A DNA stretch of 64,000 nucleotides from JAGREO01 sp020446285 (GCA_041398005.1 JAWKVP010000006.1:124001-188000), one strand, 5' to 3'; positions 53,516-62,623 are shown, numbered from the stretch's first letter. The notes: generated from the sequence alone by a model not told the origin. A program made the numbers and translations.

Positions 53516-53624
53516 GGACCATATGGTCCTGAATTGTTATACAAGCCATATCAGCATCGAATCGGCATGGGATCACCGTTATTGGACACCATGCCATTCA
53601 TGCTTGTTATGGACCAATCGGTCC
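53516..53624 (+). promoter_or_regulatory. OYE promoter with two NemR-like operators
   Basis: GGACCATATGGTCC (53516-53529, perfect palindrome) and GGACCAATCGGTCC (53611-53624) share TATGGACC-N4-GGTCC. This is close to the TAGACC-N4-GGTCTA box of E. coli NemR. A -35-like TTGGAC (53582-53587) and -10-like TGTTAT (53605-53610), 17 bp apart, abut the second operator. The rest of the 436-bp gap after emrB holds repeat copy B and no gene. Confidence 0.65.
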
Positions 53625-53646
53625 GCAACGTGCAAAGGATCACGAC

Positions 53647-54723
53647 ATGACCTGTCAGGCCCCCGAACGACTGCTCTCCCCGGCCAAACTCGGCCCGCTT
53701 TTGCTGCAAAACCACATGGTGATGGCGCCGCTGACACGCAGCCGCGCGGGGGCGGGCGATGTGCCGACCGCGCTGATGGCCGAGTATTACGCGCAGCGCG
53801 CAGAGGCGGGCCTGATCATCACCGAGGCCTCGCAGATCTCGCCGCAGGGCAAGGGTTATCCGCGCACGCCGGGGAACTTCTCGGCTGAACAGATCGCGGG
53901 CTGGAAACTGGTGACGGAGGCGGTTCATGCCCGTGGCGGCAGGATTTTCCTGCAAATCTGGCATGTCGGGCGGCTGTCGCATAGCAGCATCCAGCCCGGT
54001 GGCGGATTGCCCGTCGCGCCCTCTGCGATCGCGGCGGAAGGGACGATCATCACCGAAACCGGCCTGAAGGATCTGGAAACCCCGCGTGAGATCACCATTG
54101 ACGAAATCCCCGGCATCGTCGCCGATTTCCGCCGCGCGGCGGAACACGCCATGCAGGCCGGGTTCGACGGGGTCGAGATCCACGCGGCCAATGGCTATCT
54201 GATCGACCAGTTCCTGCGCGATGGCAGCAACAAGCGCACGGACGCCTATGGTGGATCGCCCGAGAACCGCGCGCGGTTCCTCAAGGAGGTCGTCGAGGCC
54301 GTCACCGCAGCCATCGGAGCAAGCCGCGTGGGCGTGCGCCTGTCGCCGGTTTTTGACGGCTTCTCCATGAGCGACAGCAACCCGACCGAGACCTTCAGCC
54401 ATGTCGCCGATATGCTGAGCGGCTATGGCCTCGCCTATCTGCATGGCGCGCAGCTTGGCACCGCGCCGTTCGATTACGCCGATTTCAAGCGTCGGTTCGG
54501 CGGAACCTATATCGCCAATGGCGGCTATGACGCCGCCCGCGCCGAAGCGGCGCTGCGCGAGGGAACGGCCGATCTGGTCGCCTTCGGATCAAGCTTCCTG
54601 GCCAATCCCGATCTTGTCGAACGGTTCCGTCGCGGCGCGCCGCTCAACCAGCCGGACCCGGAGACCTTCTACCAGGGTGAAGAGCGGGGCTACACCGATT
54701 ACCCCACGCTCGACGTCGCCTGA
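53647..54723 (+). CDS. NADH:flavin oxidoreductase, Old Yellow Enzyme family (NemA-like)
   Basis: A 358-residue OYE TIM barrel with FMN. MAPLTRSRA near the start, EASQISPQGKGYPRTPG, the substrate-binding HxxN as HAANGYLIDQFL and YGGSPENRARF are all present. It reduces electrophilic alkenes, nitro compounds or N-ethylmaleimide-like toxins using NAD(P)H. It is followed by a NemR-like tetR, forming a self-contained electrophile-detoxification module. Confidence 0.92.
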   Translation: MTCQAPERLLSPAKLGPLLLQNHMVMAPLTRSRAGAGDVPTALMAEYYAQRAEAGLIITEASQISPQGKGYPRTPGNFSAEQIAGWKLVTEAVHARGGRIFLQIWHVGRLSHSSIQPGGGLPVAPSAIAAEGTIITETGLKDLETPREITIDEIPGIVADFRRAAEHAMQAGFDGVEIHAANGYLIDQFLRDGSNKRTDAYGGSPENRARFLKEVVEAVTAAIGASRVGVRLSPVFDGFSMSDSNPTETFSHVADMLSGYGLAYLHGAQLGTAPFDYADFKRRFGGTYIANGGYDAARAEAALREGTADLVAFGSSFLANPDLVERFRRGAPLNQPDPETFYQGEERGYTDYPTLDVA

Positions 54724-54829
54724 GGACGTGAAACGCGGGCCGGGGCACATTCCGGCCCGCAGGCGGGGCGCCTCGCTTGTCAGCGTCGCTCCCGATGCGT
54801 AACTACAGGAGATCACAAAGGAACCAGCC

Positions 54830-55420
54830 ATGGCGCGCCCCAGGGAATTCAACGAGGACGAAGCCCTGCTTCAGGCTACCCGGCTGTTCTGGAGCAAGGG
54901 CTATGAGGGCACCTCGATGGCGGATCTTCTGCGCGCCACGGGGCTGAGCAAGAGCAGCCTCTATGACACATTCGGCAGCAAGCGCGACCTGTTCCTCGCC
55001 GCGTTCGAAGCCTACCGGGTCGAAAGAATCCGCACCATGCGCGGCTACTTGCAAAGCGGCCCGACCGCCTATGCCGCGATCGCGGCGTTTTTCCGGATGG
55101 TACTGAAACATGCCCGCGCAGAAGACCGCCCCTTCGGCTGCATGAGTTGCAACGAGGCCGCCGAAATGGCCCCGCATGACGAAGAGATTCAAAAGCTGAT
55201 CGAACGGGATTTCGACGGCATGGAAAACGCCTTCGCCGAGGCCATCGCGCGGGGGCATGCCGACGGCTCGATCTCCGCCAGTCACGACGCCCGCCAATAT
55301 GCCCGCTTCCTGAACGCGACACATCACGGGCTTCAGATCATGGCCCGAACCAGATCCCAGATCGATCGCATGGATGATGTGCTGACGGTGACGCTGCGCG
55401 CGCTGAAAGGCGAGAGCTAG
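54830..55420 (+). CDS. TetR-family regulator, NemR-like
   Basis: A 196-residue TetR protein with helix-turn-helix GTSMADLLRATGLSKSSLYDTFGSK. The central CMSCNEAAEM (PFGCMSC) places cysteines where NemR-type sensors react with electrophiles or HOCl. It probably represses the OYE gene through the two GGACC palindromes. Its TAG stop contains the TA target of the IS630 element. The right flank would also supply TAG, so the coding sequence was not altered by the insertion. Confidence 0.9.
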   Translation: MARPREFNEDEALLQATRLFWSKGYEGTSMADLLRATGLSKSSLYDTFGSKRDLFLAAFEAYRVERIRTMRGYLQSGPTAYAAIAAFFRMVLKHARAEDRPFGCMSCNEAAEMAPHDEEIQKLIERDFDGMENAFAEAIARGHADGSISASHDARQYARFLNATHHGLQIMARTRSQIDRMDDVLTVTLRALKGES

Positions 55421-56486
55421 AGCGCTGACGCATTCGTCTGATTCACTTTTTCGAAGATCGAAGCGGGGGTAGCCGTCCAAATGAAAGGCTTGGCGGTTTT
55501 ATTGTGCTGCTTGATGAAGCTGTTGATGGCGGTCTGCAGGTCAATGAGCGAATGGAAGACGCCGCGCTTGAGGCGCTGCTTTGTCAGAATTGAGAAAAAG
55601 TTCTCGACGGCGCTGATCCAGGATGCGGATGTCGGCGTGAAATGGAATGTCCAGCGCGGATGGCGTTTCAGCCATGCCATCACTTTGGGGTGTTTGTGGG
55701 TAGCGTAGTTGTCGAGGATGACGTGCACGTCCTTGCCGGGCTGAACTTGGCGTTCGACGGTGTTGAGAAAGCGGATGAATTCGGAATGCCGGTGTTTTTG
55801 CATGTTCTTGCCGATGACGGTGCCATCGAGGACGTTCAGTGCCGCGAACAGGGTGGTGGTGCCGTTGCGGATATAGTCGTGGGTCATCGTCCCGCATTTT
55901 CCCGGCTTGATGGGCAGTCCCGGCTGGGTGCGATCAAGCGCCTGGATCTGGCTTTTCTCGTCGATCGAGAGGACCACGGCATGCGCCGGTGGAGCCATGT
56001 AGAGCCCGACAATGTCTTCGACCTTGGCGGCGAATGCGGGGTCGTTCGAGCGCTTGAAGGTGCGGATGCGGTGCGGCTGGAGGTCGTGCGCGTCCCAGAT
56101 CCGCTGGATTGTTCGCAAACAAAGCCCGGTCGCCTTGGCCATGGCCCGCCCCGTCCAGTGCGTGACTTCTCCCGGTGGCGCGGCGCAGGTCATGGCCACG
56201 ATCCCGGCCGTGCGCTCGGCCGTCACCGGCGCCTTGCCGGGTTTGCGGGTCTTGTCCCGCAGCAGCCCGTCGATCCCTTCCTCGGCATAGCGCTGCTGCC
56301 AACGCCAGACCGCGGGGCGGGTTGCGCCGGTTAGCCTGGCGACCTGTTGCACGTTGATGCGTTCGGCGCTGGCGAGGATGATGCGGCGCGCAAGGCGTGT
56401 TTTTGCCTGGCATTCGGATCGCCAGCGATCGCGGCAAGGCGCTCACGATCGTCGACAAAAGGGATTGGGCATACGGTTTGGGCCAT
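55417..56486 (-). pseudogene. IS630-family transposase, frameshifted near the N-terminus
   Basis: The N-terminal part starts at ATG 56486 (MAQTVCPIPFVDDRERLAAI). After about 33 codons one base is missing near 56385, and the rest continues in another frame down to the TAG at the IS end. It covers the helix-turn-helix VQQVARLTGATRPAVWRW and the DDE catalytic core: Asp in SIDEKSQIQ, Asp in VILDNYATHKHP and Glu in SAVENFFS. The frameshift may inactivate it or may be a programmed slip. A GTG at 56352 gives an in-frame 311-residue product with the whole catalytic domain. Confidence 0.8.
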
Positions 56487-56545
56487 GCCGAGTTTGTAGT
56501 ACGGACAGGGAAATATGCGAATCCTAAGAATGCGTCAGTGCACTA
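55418..56545 (-). mobile_element. IS630-family insertion sequence
   Basis: About 1.12 kb, the normal size of IS630 elements. The terminal inverted repeats begin TAGAGCGCTGACGCATTC (left) and TAGTGCACTGACGCATTC (right, reverse complement) and extend about 29 bp with six mismatches. The TA dinucleotide is present at both ends, as expected from TA-target duplication. It carries one transposase gene, which is frameshifted. It is inserted between the NemR-like tetR and repeat copy C. Confidence 0.88.
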
Positions 56546-56550
56546 GTGTT

Positions 56551-56653
56551 CAGGCGCAATCACTTCGTTCATGCACCCGAGCGTTAGTTCCTTGTTTTTG
56601 CATCAATTTATCCCGTCAGATCAGTATGATCCGTCTGGATCGATACACTGGCG
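56551..56653 (+). repeat. Dispersed intergenic repeat, copy C
   Basis: About 103 bp nearly matching the reverse complement of copy A along its length (CAATCACTTCGTTCATGCAC, then TTGCATCAATTTATCC and the GATC-rich palindrome). It starts 5 bp beyond the IS630 end and stops next to the flippase stop codon. Confidence 0.7.
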
Positions 56654-56661
56654 CAGGCGGA

Positions 56662-57984
56662 TCAGGCCGTCTCGGGATGGATGGCTGATCGACGGCGGAA
56701 TTTGCTCGAAAGGAAATTCCATAATGTCGAAAAATCCTCTCCTTGCGGGAAGATGATCTGCAACAGTCCGATCCCGAAATTGCGCCGGTAGATGACGATC
56801 ATGACCAGCCCGACGAGACCCTGTGCGACACTCATGGCGATGGCCGCGCCCATGAGCCCCCAGATCGGCGCGAGCCACCAGCACAGGCCGCCCGCCAGCA
56901 GCGTGCCGGGGCCGAAGACCCGCAACCCGTATTTCGCACCGCCCTGGGAGGACAATCCGGGATAGAGTGTCATCGAAAAACAGCTCAGGACGGAGCCGAT
57001 GACGAGAATGCGGAAGGCACCGGTGGCCTCGACATAGGCAACGCCGACCGTCAGCCGGATGATCGGCCCGGCGAACAGGATCGCAAGGACGCCGACACAG
57101 GCCATGACGGCGGTCACGCAGCGGGCCGTGCGCACCGTGGCAAGCGCGGCGGCGTCACGATCGGTGTTGCGCACGCCATGACTGAAGATCACGACCCCGA
57201 CAGCCGTCGCCACCTCGGCGATCATCTCGGAAAGGCGCATGACCGCGAAATAGGCGCCGACCTCCGCCGTGCCCAGCGCCGCATTGACGATCCAGATTCC
57301 GATGCGGCCGAGCAGGATCATGGCGATGATGCCGCCGGCAAAGGCAAGACCGGTGGCGAGCAGCTCGCGCATGACATCGAGGTCGATCCGCGGCATCGAG
57401 AGAAGGTCGCGGACCATCCACAGGAGCAGGCATGCCGCGCCGGCAAAGGAAAGAAACAGCAATGCGACGGCGACCTCGATGGTCAGGACGCCAAGCGCCC
57501 AGGCAAGTGCGGTGCCGACGAGGAGAAGCGCGCGACTGGCCAGTTCGGACTGGTTGAGCTCGCGCATCCGCCCGAGGCCCAGGAACGTCCCCTGCCCCAT
57601 GCGAACGAGCAGCGTCGGCGCGAGCGTGGCCGCCGCGAGCAGCAGGACGGTCGCGTCCGCCATGCCGCCCCAGCGCATAACAAGAGCCATGGCACCACTG
57701 CCGGCAAGCCCGAGAACGAGCCAGAGCGCGAGGATGTTGGCAAGGATGCGGCGCCTGTCCGCATCCTCGTCCGTGCGACCGAGATGCAGGCCGCCGGACT
57801 GGCGCAGCCCCACGTCGAAGATGACGGAGAGCATCAGCGCCGACGCCATGACATAGCCGTACCAGCCGAAGGATTCCGGATCGAGGCTGCGGGCGAGCAG
57901 CATGAAGACCACGAGATTTGCCGCCCGCATCACGAAACGGGTCGTCAGCACCCAGAAAGCATCGAGAAACATGGAAGCCGCCAT
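56662..57984 (-). CDS. Polysaccharide biosynthesis flippase-like membrane protein (Wzx/MOP superfamily)
   Basis: A 440-residue polytopic protein with 12 or more hydrophobic helices. It has the pattern of oligosaccharide flippases: an N-terminal FVMRAANLVVFMLLARSLDPESFGWYGYV segment and a conserved GIWIVNAALGTAEVGAYFAVMR region. It probably moves lipid-linked saccharides across the inner membrane. No glycosyltransferases are adjacent. ATG 57984 is chosen from three close candidates (GTG 57993, ATG 57972). Confidence 0.82.
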   Translation of the reverse strand: MAASMFLDAFWVLTTRFVMRAANLVVFMLLARSLDPESFGWYGYVMASALMLSVIFDVGLRQSGGLHLGRTDEDADRRRILANILALWLVLGLAGSGAMALVMRWGGMADATVLLLAAATLAPTLLVRMGQGTFLGLGRMRELNQSELASRALLLVGTALAWALGVLTIEVAVALLFLSFAGAACLLLWMVRDLLSMPRIDLDVMRELLATGLAFAGGIIAMILLGRIGIWIVNAALGTAEVGAYFAVMRLSEMIAEVATAVGVVIFSHGVRNTDRDAAALATVRTARCVTAVMACVGVLAILFAGPIIRLTVGVAYVEATGAFRILVIGSVLSCFSMTLYPGLSSQGGAKYGLRVFGPGTLLAGGLCWWLAPIWGLMGAAIAMSVAQGLVGLVMIVIYRRNFGIGLLQIIFPQGEDFSTLWNFLSSKFRRRSAIHPETA

Positions 57985-58038
57985 CGTCACCACCGCCCGC
58001 TCACCCGGCCAGCATCGGTTGCATTCTGCCCCCGCCGG

Positions 58039-58351
58039 GTTAACAGCGTGTTGAAGAAATGCCGATAGCCGCGATGCGAGACGAAAAGGACTGGAAACGA
58101 GGAGGCGAGAGGGCCAGCGCAGTGGCGCTGCGCGCCCGAACGCCGACGAAGTTCGCCAGTCCTTTTCGCCGCATCCCTCCGGGACGGCGCGCTTTTTGTC
58201 GCTGCGTGCGTCGCCTGTCGCTCACCCATGCGGGGCTGTGGGGACCCCGCACCCCACAAAGGCCCCGGCATCGCTTCGCGCCAAGCTCCTTCCCAGCGGC
58301 AAAAATCGACGGCCGTCGCGGCTGTCGGCATTTCTTCAACACGCTGTTAAC
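58039..58351. repeat. MITE-like element with 36-bp terminal inverted repeats
   Basis: The arms 58039-58074 and 58316-58351 are inverted copies with a single mismatch. They begin GTTAACAGCGTGTTGAAG. A second internal inverted pair, CGAAAAGGACTGG (58082-58094) and CCAGTCCTTTTCG (58156-58168), is perfect. The element is non-coding, 313 bp long, and TA occurs at both ends in register (GT-TA-ACAG), as for IS630/Tc1-mobilised MITEs. It lies in the flippase promoter region. Confidence 0.75.
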
Positions 58352-58778
58352 AAACCCTTGATCTCCAGGACAAGAGCGACACCCTTGTCCTGTGGTGGCG
58401 GAGACCAGCCATATCCGATCCCGGAAAGAAAAAGGAAAATCCCGATTCTGCCGTTGACGTGACCCATGATATGAAGTCAAGTTAATGTTAAACGAATTAA
58501 GCATGTTCCCGTGAAGACAGCGCACAACAATATGTATTTGTCGGGTGAATTATTGTCCTGTTCATGTGATGACATGGTAATGAATTGTTAAGCCAAGCGC
58601 GACACCGGGCTGCGGATACAAGCAGTCGGGATTCGCGGCCGGGAGTGCCTGCCAGTGGAAATGCGGGGTCCGGGCGGGCCCTGCACGGGGCGCGATGGCA
58701 GCATTCGAAGGTTCAAAGGCCTTGGCAAGACATGTGCCGCCGATCAAGATCGGCAGGTCAACAAGGGAAACGCCGACC
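58352..58778. other. Intergenic region upstream of eipB
   Basis: About 430 bp without a supported gene. It includes an AT-rich stretch (about 58455-58590, unusual for this DNA) that probably contains the eipB promoter. Small open frames here have no coding signature. Confidence 0.5.
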
Positions 58779-59576
58779 ATGAAGAAATCCAGCCTTCTGG
58801 CCGCCATAGCCGTTGCGACCGTCGCCGGATCGATATCCTTCGAAGCCGGCGCCGTCGAGCTGCTTTCGCACCGCGCCGCCTATCGCCTGTCGCTGCACAA
58901 TGCGCTCACGACGGGCGGTATCGTCGGCGTTCGCGGTGCGCTCGTCATGGAGTGGCGCGCCTCATGCGAAGGCTGGATCAGCAATCAGCAGCTCGGCTTC
59001 GTCGCCGATACCAATGATGGCAGCGACTTCATGTATGATGTGCGCTTCACGAGCTGGGAATCGCGCGACCACAACACGCTGCGCTTCAATGTGCGCTCGT
59101 TCGATGGCGGCGAACCGTTCGAGGAAATCAGCGGCAAGGCGCGCCTCGGCCATGACGGCGAGAGCGGCGAGGCCCGGTATGACAAGCCGGAAGAAAACAC
59201 CATCGAACTGCCCGAGGGCACGATCTTTCCCACACTTCACATGAACCGCCTCGTGGAAGCGGCGCAGGCCGGCGAGTTCGTGATGACCCATGACGTGTTC
59301 GACGGCTCGGATCCCGAAGTCATCTCGACGGTCTCGGCCTTCATCGGCCAGGCGCGGGTAAGCTCGGTCGATACCGATGCGGGCAAGGAACAGCGCTGGC
59401 CCGTCCAGCTTGCCTATTACAGCGGCAAGAGCGGCGTCGACACGCCGGATTTCCAGATCTCGTTCGACCTCAACGAGCGCGGCGTGCTCTATGACATCGT
59501 GCTCGACTACGGCGATTTCGCCTTGCAGGCGGATCTCGAGGAAATGGAAGCCTACGACGCGCCCGTCTGCGAATGA
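58779..59576 (+). CDS. eipB: Cell envelope integrity protein EipB family (DUF1849)
   Basis: A 265-residue secreted protein. The signal peptide ends near SFEAGA before VELLSHRAAYRLSL. The EipB spiral beta-barrel pattern is seen (HRAAYRLSL, GALVMEWRASCEGW). Cys63 and Cys264 match the two cysteines that form the disulfide in Brucella EipB. EipB supports outer-envelope integrity and is characteristic of Alphaproteobacteria. AAGGGA lies upstream of the ATG at 58779. Confidence 0.9.
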   Translation: MKKSSLLAAIAVATVAGSISFEAGAVELLSHRAAYRLSLHNALTTGGIVGVRGALVMEWRASCEGWISNQQLGFVADTNDGSDFMYDVRFTSWESRDHNTLRFNVRSFDGGEPFEEISGKARLGHDGESGEARYDKPEENTIELPEGTIFPTLHMNRLVEAAQAGEFVMTHDVFDGSDPEVISTVSAFIGQARVSSVDTDAGKEQRWPVQLAYYSGKSGVDTPDFQISFDLNERGVLYDIVLDYGDFALQADLEEMEAYDAPVCE

Positions 59577-59666
59577 TCCTCTGCTTTCGGCCGGGGCCGA
59601 CGTTCAGGCGCGATCCGGACGCCATGAACGGGCTTGCCGCGACCTGGACGTGACCGCGATCCCGTC

Positions 59667-60590
59667 TCAGCCGTTGCGGTTGGCCAGATCGCGGCCGATC
59701 CAGGCGGCGCCGCGCACGCCGGAACTGTCGCCATGCAGGGACTTGCGCAAGTCCGTCGCGACGGCATCGGAGAAGACGTGCGCCGACCAGAGTGCGGGGA
59801 TGCTCGTATAGAGCCGGTCGATGTTCGACATGCCGCCGCCGAGCACGATGACATCGGGATCAAGGGCATTGATGACGCTCGCGAGACATCTCGCCAGACG
59901 GCGTTCATAGCGTTCGACGGAAACGAGCGCGTTCGCATCGCCCTCTCCGGAACGGGCGACGATCTCGGCCGCCGTCAGTTTGTCGCCATACCGTCTTGCA
60001 TGATCGGCGGCGAGACCCGTGCCGGAAAGCCAGGTCTCGATGCAGCCCGACAGGCCGCAATAGCAGGCCGGACCGGGGCGTTCGTCATCCTCCGGCCATT
60101 GCAGGGGATTGTGCCCCCACTCGCCGGCGATCGCGTTCGCACCGCGGACGACGCGGCCATGAACGACGACCGCACCGCCGACGCCGGTGCCGAGAATGAC
60201 GGTGAAGACGACATCGCGGCCGGCCCCGGCACCATCGGTCGCCTCGGACAGCCCGAGACAGTTGGCGTCGTTCTCGAAGGCGATCGGCCGTTCGAGGAGT
60301 GCCTGCAGGTCGCGGTCGAGCGGCTTGCCGTTGAGCCAGACGGAATTGGAGTTCTTGATGACGCCGGTCGCTGGCGAAATCGCCCCCGGATGGCCGATCC
60401 CGAGCGTGCCGGTGACGCCAAGTTCGCTCTCGGCGCCAGCCACGAGATCGCGGATCGTCGCAAGCGTGTCCTCATAGGAACCGCGCGGCGTCGGCACACG
60501 CCGGCGCAGGCATTCCCCGCCATTCTCGTCCAGAGCAATGATCTCGATCTTGGTTCCGCCAAGATCAATTCCAAGCGCGATCGCCGACAA
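59667..60590 (-). CDS. ROK-family sugar kinase (fructokinase/GlcNAc kinase type)
   Basis: A 307-residue ROK kinase. The ATP-binding GIDLGGTKIE, catalytic Asp in FENDANCLGLSE, GTGVGGAVV and the zinc motif WGH...CYCGLSGCIETWLSG are complete. It phosphorylates a hexose such as fructose, mannose or N-acetylglucosamine; the Mak/NagK group is most likely. It is monocistronic, upstream of and codirectional with nothing obviously related. Confidence 0.9.
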   Translation of the reverse strand: MSAIALGIDLGGTKIEIIALDENGGECLRRRVPTPRGSYEDTLATIRDLVAGAESELGVTGTLGIGHPGAISPATGVIKNSNSVWLNGKPLDRDLQALLERPIAFENDANCLGLSEATDGAGAGRDVVFTVILGTGVGGAVVVHGRVVRGANAIAGEWGHNPLQWPEDDERPGPACYCGLSGCIETWLSGTGLAADHARRYGDKLTAAEIVARSGEGDANALVSVERYERRLARCLASVINALDPDVIVLGGGMSNIDRLYTSIPALWSAHVFSDAVATDLRKSLHGDSSGVRGAAWIGRDLANRNG

Positions 60591-60664
60591 GCCCGTCTCC
60601 CGGAAAGATTTCTTTCCAGACTAGCAGGCCTGATCCGCCATGGCGACCGGTTCGCCGCGTATCT

Positions 60665-62149
60665 TCAGGTGGCAGGGCGGACGGTGACGTTGACCGTGCG
60701 CGAGGGATCGTTCTCACGGTAATTGCGGTCGATCGTCAGATTGCGCGCGCCGCCGTTCTCGGCAAGCCATTCGGCGATACGCTCGACGCGCCGCTCCGCC
60801 ATCCAGAGATTGTACTTGCGGGCTTCCGAAGCATCGCCACCGCGCACGGGATCACTGCCGACAGCACCGGAAAGCTCGACCCGATAACTCTGCCCCGGAT
60901 CGAGATTGTCGAGCAGCTGCGAAAGCGTCCTCGCACCGTTTCCGCCGAAAAAGCTGCTGTTGACGGCAAAGGTGATGGCGGTCTCCGCCGCGGATGGCGC
61001 AGACGAAGCGGGCTGCGCCGGTGCCTGTTCGACGACCGGCTCCGGGGTGGCGGCAGCCACGGCAACGGCGGGAGCGTCCGGCTGCAAGCCATCCGTCGTG
61101 GTGGTGGAGGTGGCGGCGGCGGCATTCTCCCCGACCGCCTGCGCGGCTCCCGATGCGCTCGCGGCGGCACCCGCAACGGCCTCACCGGCCATCTGCCCGG
61201 CGGTCTCGATTGCCGCCGTGTCGGCCTCGGTCAGGGGCGCAGGCTCGATCCTCTCCGCACCCGCCGGACGATGGGTCGGTGCCGGAAACTCGAGCGTGCG
61301 CCGGACCTGATCGGCCTCGACTGCGGGCGGCATGGTCAGGTCGCGCGGCGGGCTGGTGACCGATGCCACCGGCGCCTCGGCCACCGGCGCCTCGATCCGG
61401 GCGATTTCCGTCTCTTTCTGCATGAGAGGCTTCGGCTGGCCGGGCGTGCGGACATCCTCGGCCACGATTTCGGGTTCGGCACGGGCAGCGGCCCCGGAGG
61501 TTGGCGCCTGGGTGGAGGGTGCTGCCGTCTCCTTCGGCGGCGTGAGCGGTTTCGGGGCGGCATCCGTTTGCGGCACCGCCGCACGGGCGGTCTCGCCCTC
61601 CCCGCCACCCGTCTTGTCGAGACTGGCGACAACGGCACCCGAGATCGGCTTGCCCTCGCAATCCTCGCCCTGATGCAGCCGGAACACCCACAGCGTGACG
61701 CGCGGCTCCTTGACCATGAACTGCCAGTCCCAGACGCTGGCAACCGAGCTTGCCGGCAGGCCGAGGCCGATCAGCGATTCCTGAATGCCGTCGGCACGGG
61801 CACGGGCGAGCCTGTGCGCCGAGAGCGTGTCACCATCGGCCTGATCGCCCGGCTGGACATGGCCGATGGCCTGGGCCGTCAGGAAACAGTCGGTGGCCAT
61901 GGGCACGAGCAGGCGCTCGACCCGCGAACGCGTATCGCCGTCAAGCTCGGCACTCTTGAGCGAGAAGGGAATGGTGTGAACGGTTACATGCGCGATCCGC
62001 CCGTCCTTGAGAATGAGCGGCGTGGGCGCCGGCATCATGCTTTCGAGCGGTGCGGCGACGGCGGGGCTCGCGAACGCCAGCAGCGGTATGGCGAACAGCG
62101 CTGCCGCGATCCCGGGCCACCGGGCGGTTGCTATGGTCGATCGGGTCAC
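60665..62149 (-). CDS. Secreted protein with two OmpA-like domains joined by an Ala/Pro-rich linker
   Basis: A 494-residue protein. The signal peptide ends about ASPAVAA. Residues of about 50-165 look like an OmpA-like domain (PFSLKSAELDGDTRSRVERL, LSAHRLARARADGIQ). Residues 185-390 are a low-complexity Ala/Pro/Glu/Thr linker. Residues 395-494 resemble a second OmpA-like domain (ITFAVNSSFFGGNGARTL, YNLWMAERRVERIAEWL). OmpA-like domains usually bind peptidoglycan, so it may bridge wall sites. No beta-barrel is seen. Domain calls are by pattern. Confidence 0.7.
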   Translation of the reverse strand: MTRSTIATARWPGIAAALFAIPLLAFASPAVAAPLESMMPAPTPLILKDGRIAHVTVHTIPFSLKSAELDGDTRSRVERLLVPMATDCFLTAQAIGHVQPGDQADGDTLSAHRLARARADGIQESLIGLGLPASSVASVWDWQFMVKEPRVTLWVFRLHQGEDCEGKPISGAVVASLDKTGGGEGETARAAVPQTDAAPKPLTPPKETAAPSTQAPTSGAAARAEPEIVAEDVRTPGQPKPLMQKETEIARIEAPVAEAPVASVTSPPRDLTMPPAVEADQVRRTLEFPAPTHRPAGAERIEPAPLTEADTAAIETAGQMAGEAVAGAAASASGAAQAVGENAAAATSTTTTDGLQPDAPAVAVAAATPEPVVEQAPAQPASSAPSAAETAITFAVNSSFFGGNGARTLSQLLDNLDPGQSYRVELSGAVGSDPVRGGDASEARKYNLWMAERRVERIAEWLAENGGARNLTIDRNYRENDPSRTVNVTVRPAT

Positions 62150-62282
62150 GTCTGGATAACCTCCGGCTGTATCGTCGAAAACCCGCTCGGGGCTGCAAAT
62201 CCTACCTGAGAGTGATAAAGAATATCCTCAATTCACGCAGAAATACAATAGCAGCAGCTCCGCCCAAGCCATGAATCAACAA

Positions 62283-62307
62283 AAAACCCGCCACAGGGGC
62301 GGGTTTT
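62283..62307 (-). terminator. Intrinsic terminator of rpmG
   Basis: A perfect 10-bp stem (AAAACCCGCC with GGCGGGTTTT), 5-nt loop. On the minus strand it is followed by a T-rich run (GGGTTTTTTGTTG), a textbook Rho-independent terminator. The 306-bp gap between the OmpA-like gene and rpmG holds this and nothing else recognised. Confidence 0.85.
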
Positions 62308-62455
62308 GGCGATCAACCTGCATCGGCTCCAGCTTCCGCGACACCGACCATGACCCGGATCGACGGTCGGGCAACCCGCCGGTCCGGGCCAACAGCCCGG
62401 CCAGCCGCATGGCAAATGGCGAAACGCGGAACATCGACCGATCCGGCTACGACCG

Positions 62456-62623
62456 CTACTTGATCTTCGCTTCCTTGAACTCGACGTGCTTGCGCACCTT
62501 CGGATCATATTTGCGAACGGACATCTTCTCGGTCGTGTTCCGGGTATTCTTCTTCGTCGTGTAGAAGAAGCCCGTTCCGGCCGAACTCACGAGCTTGATC
62601 AGCACCGTCGAGGGCTTGGCCAT
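62456..62623 (-). CDS. rpmG: 50S ribosomal protein L33
   Basis: A 55-residue L33. It starts MAKPSTVLIKLVSSAGTGFF, continues with TTKKNTRNTTEKMSVRKYDP and ends KHVEFKEAKIK. It lacks the CxxC zinc pairs, so it is the zinc-independent form normal in Alphaproteobacteria. It is too short for many gene callers but unmistakable. A strong terminator lies about 150 bp downstream. Confidence 0.97.
   Translation of the reverse strand: MAKPSTVLIKLVSSAGTGFFYTTKKNTRNTTEKMSVRKYDPKVRKHVEFKEAKIK

Noticed and set aside
53274..53888. Plus-strand open frame before the OYE gene
   Set aside because: It runs through the dispersed repeat and both operators and then overlaps the OYE start in another frame.
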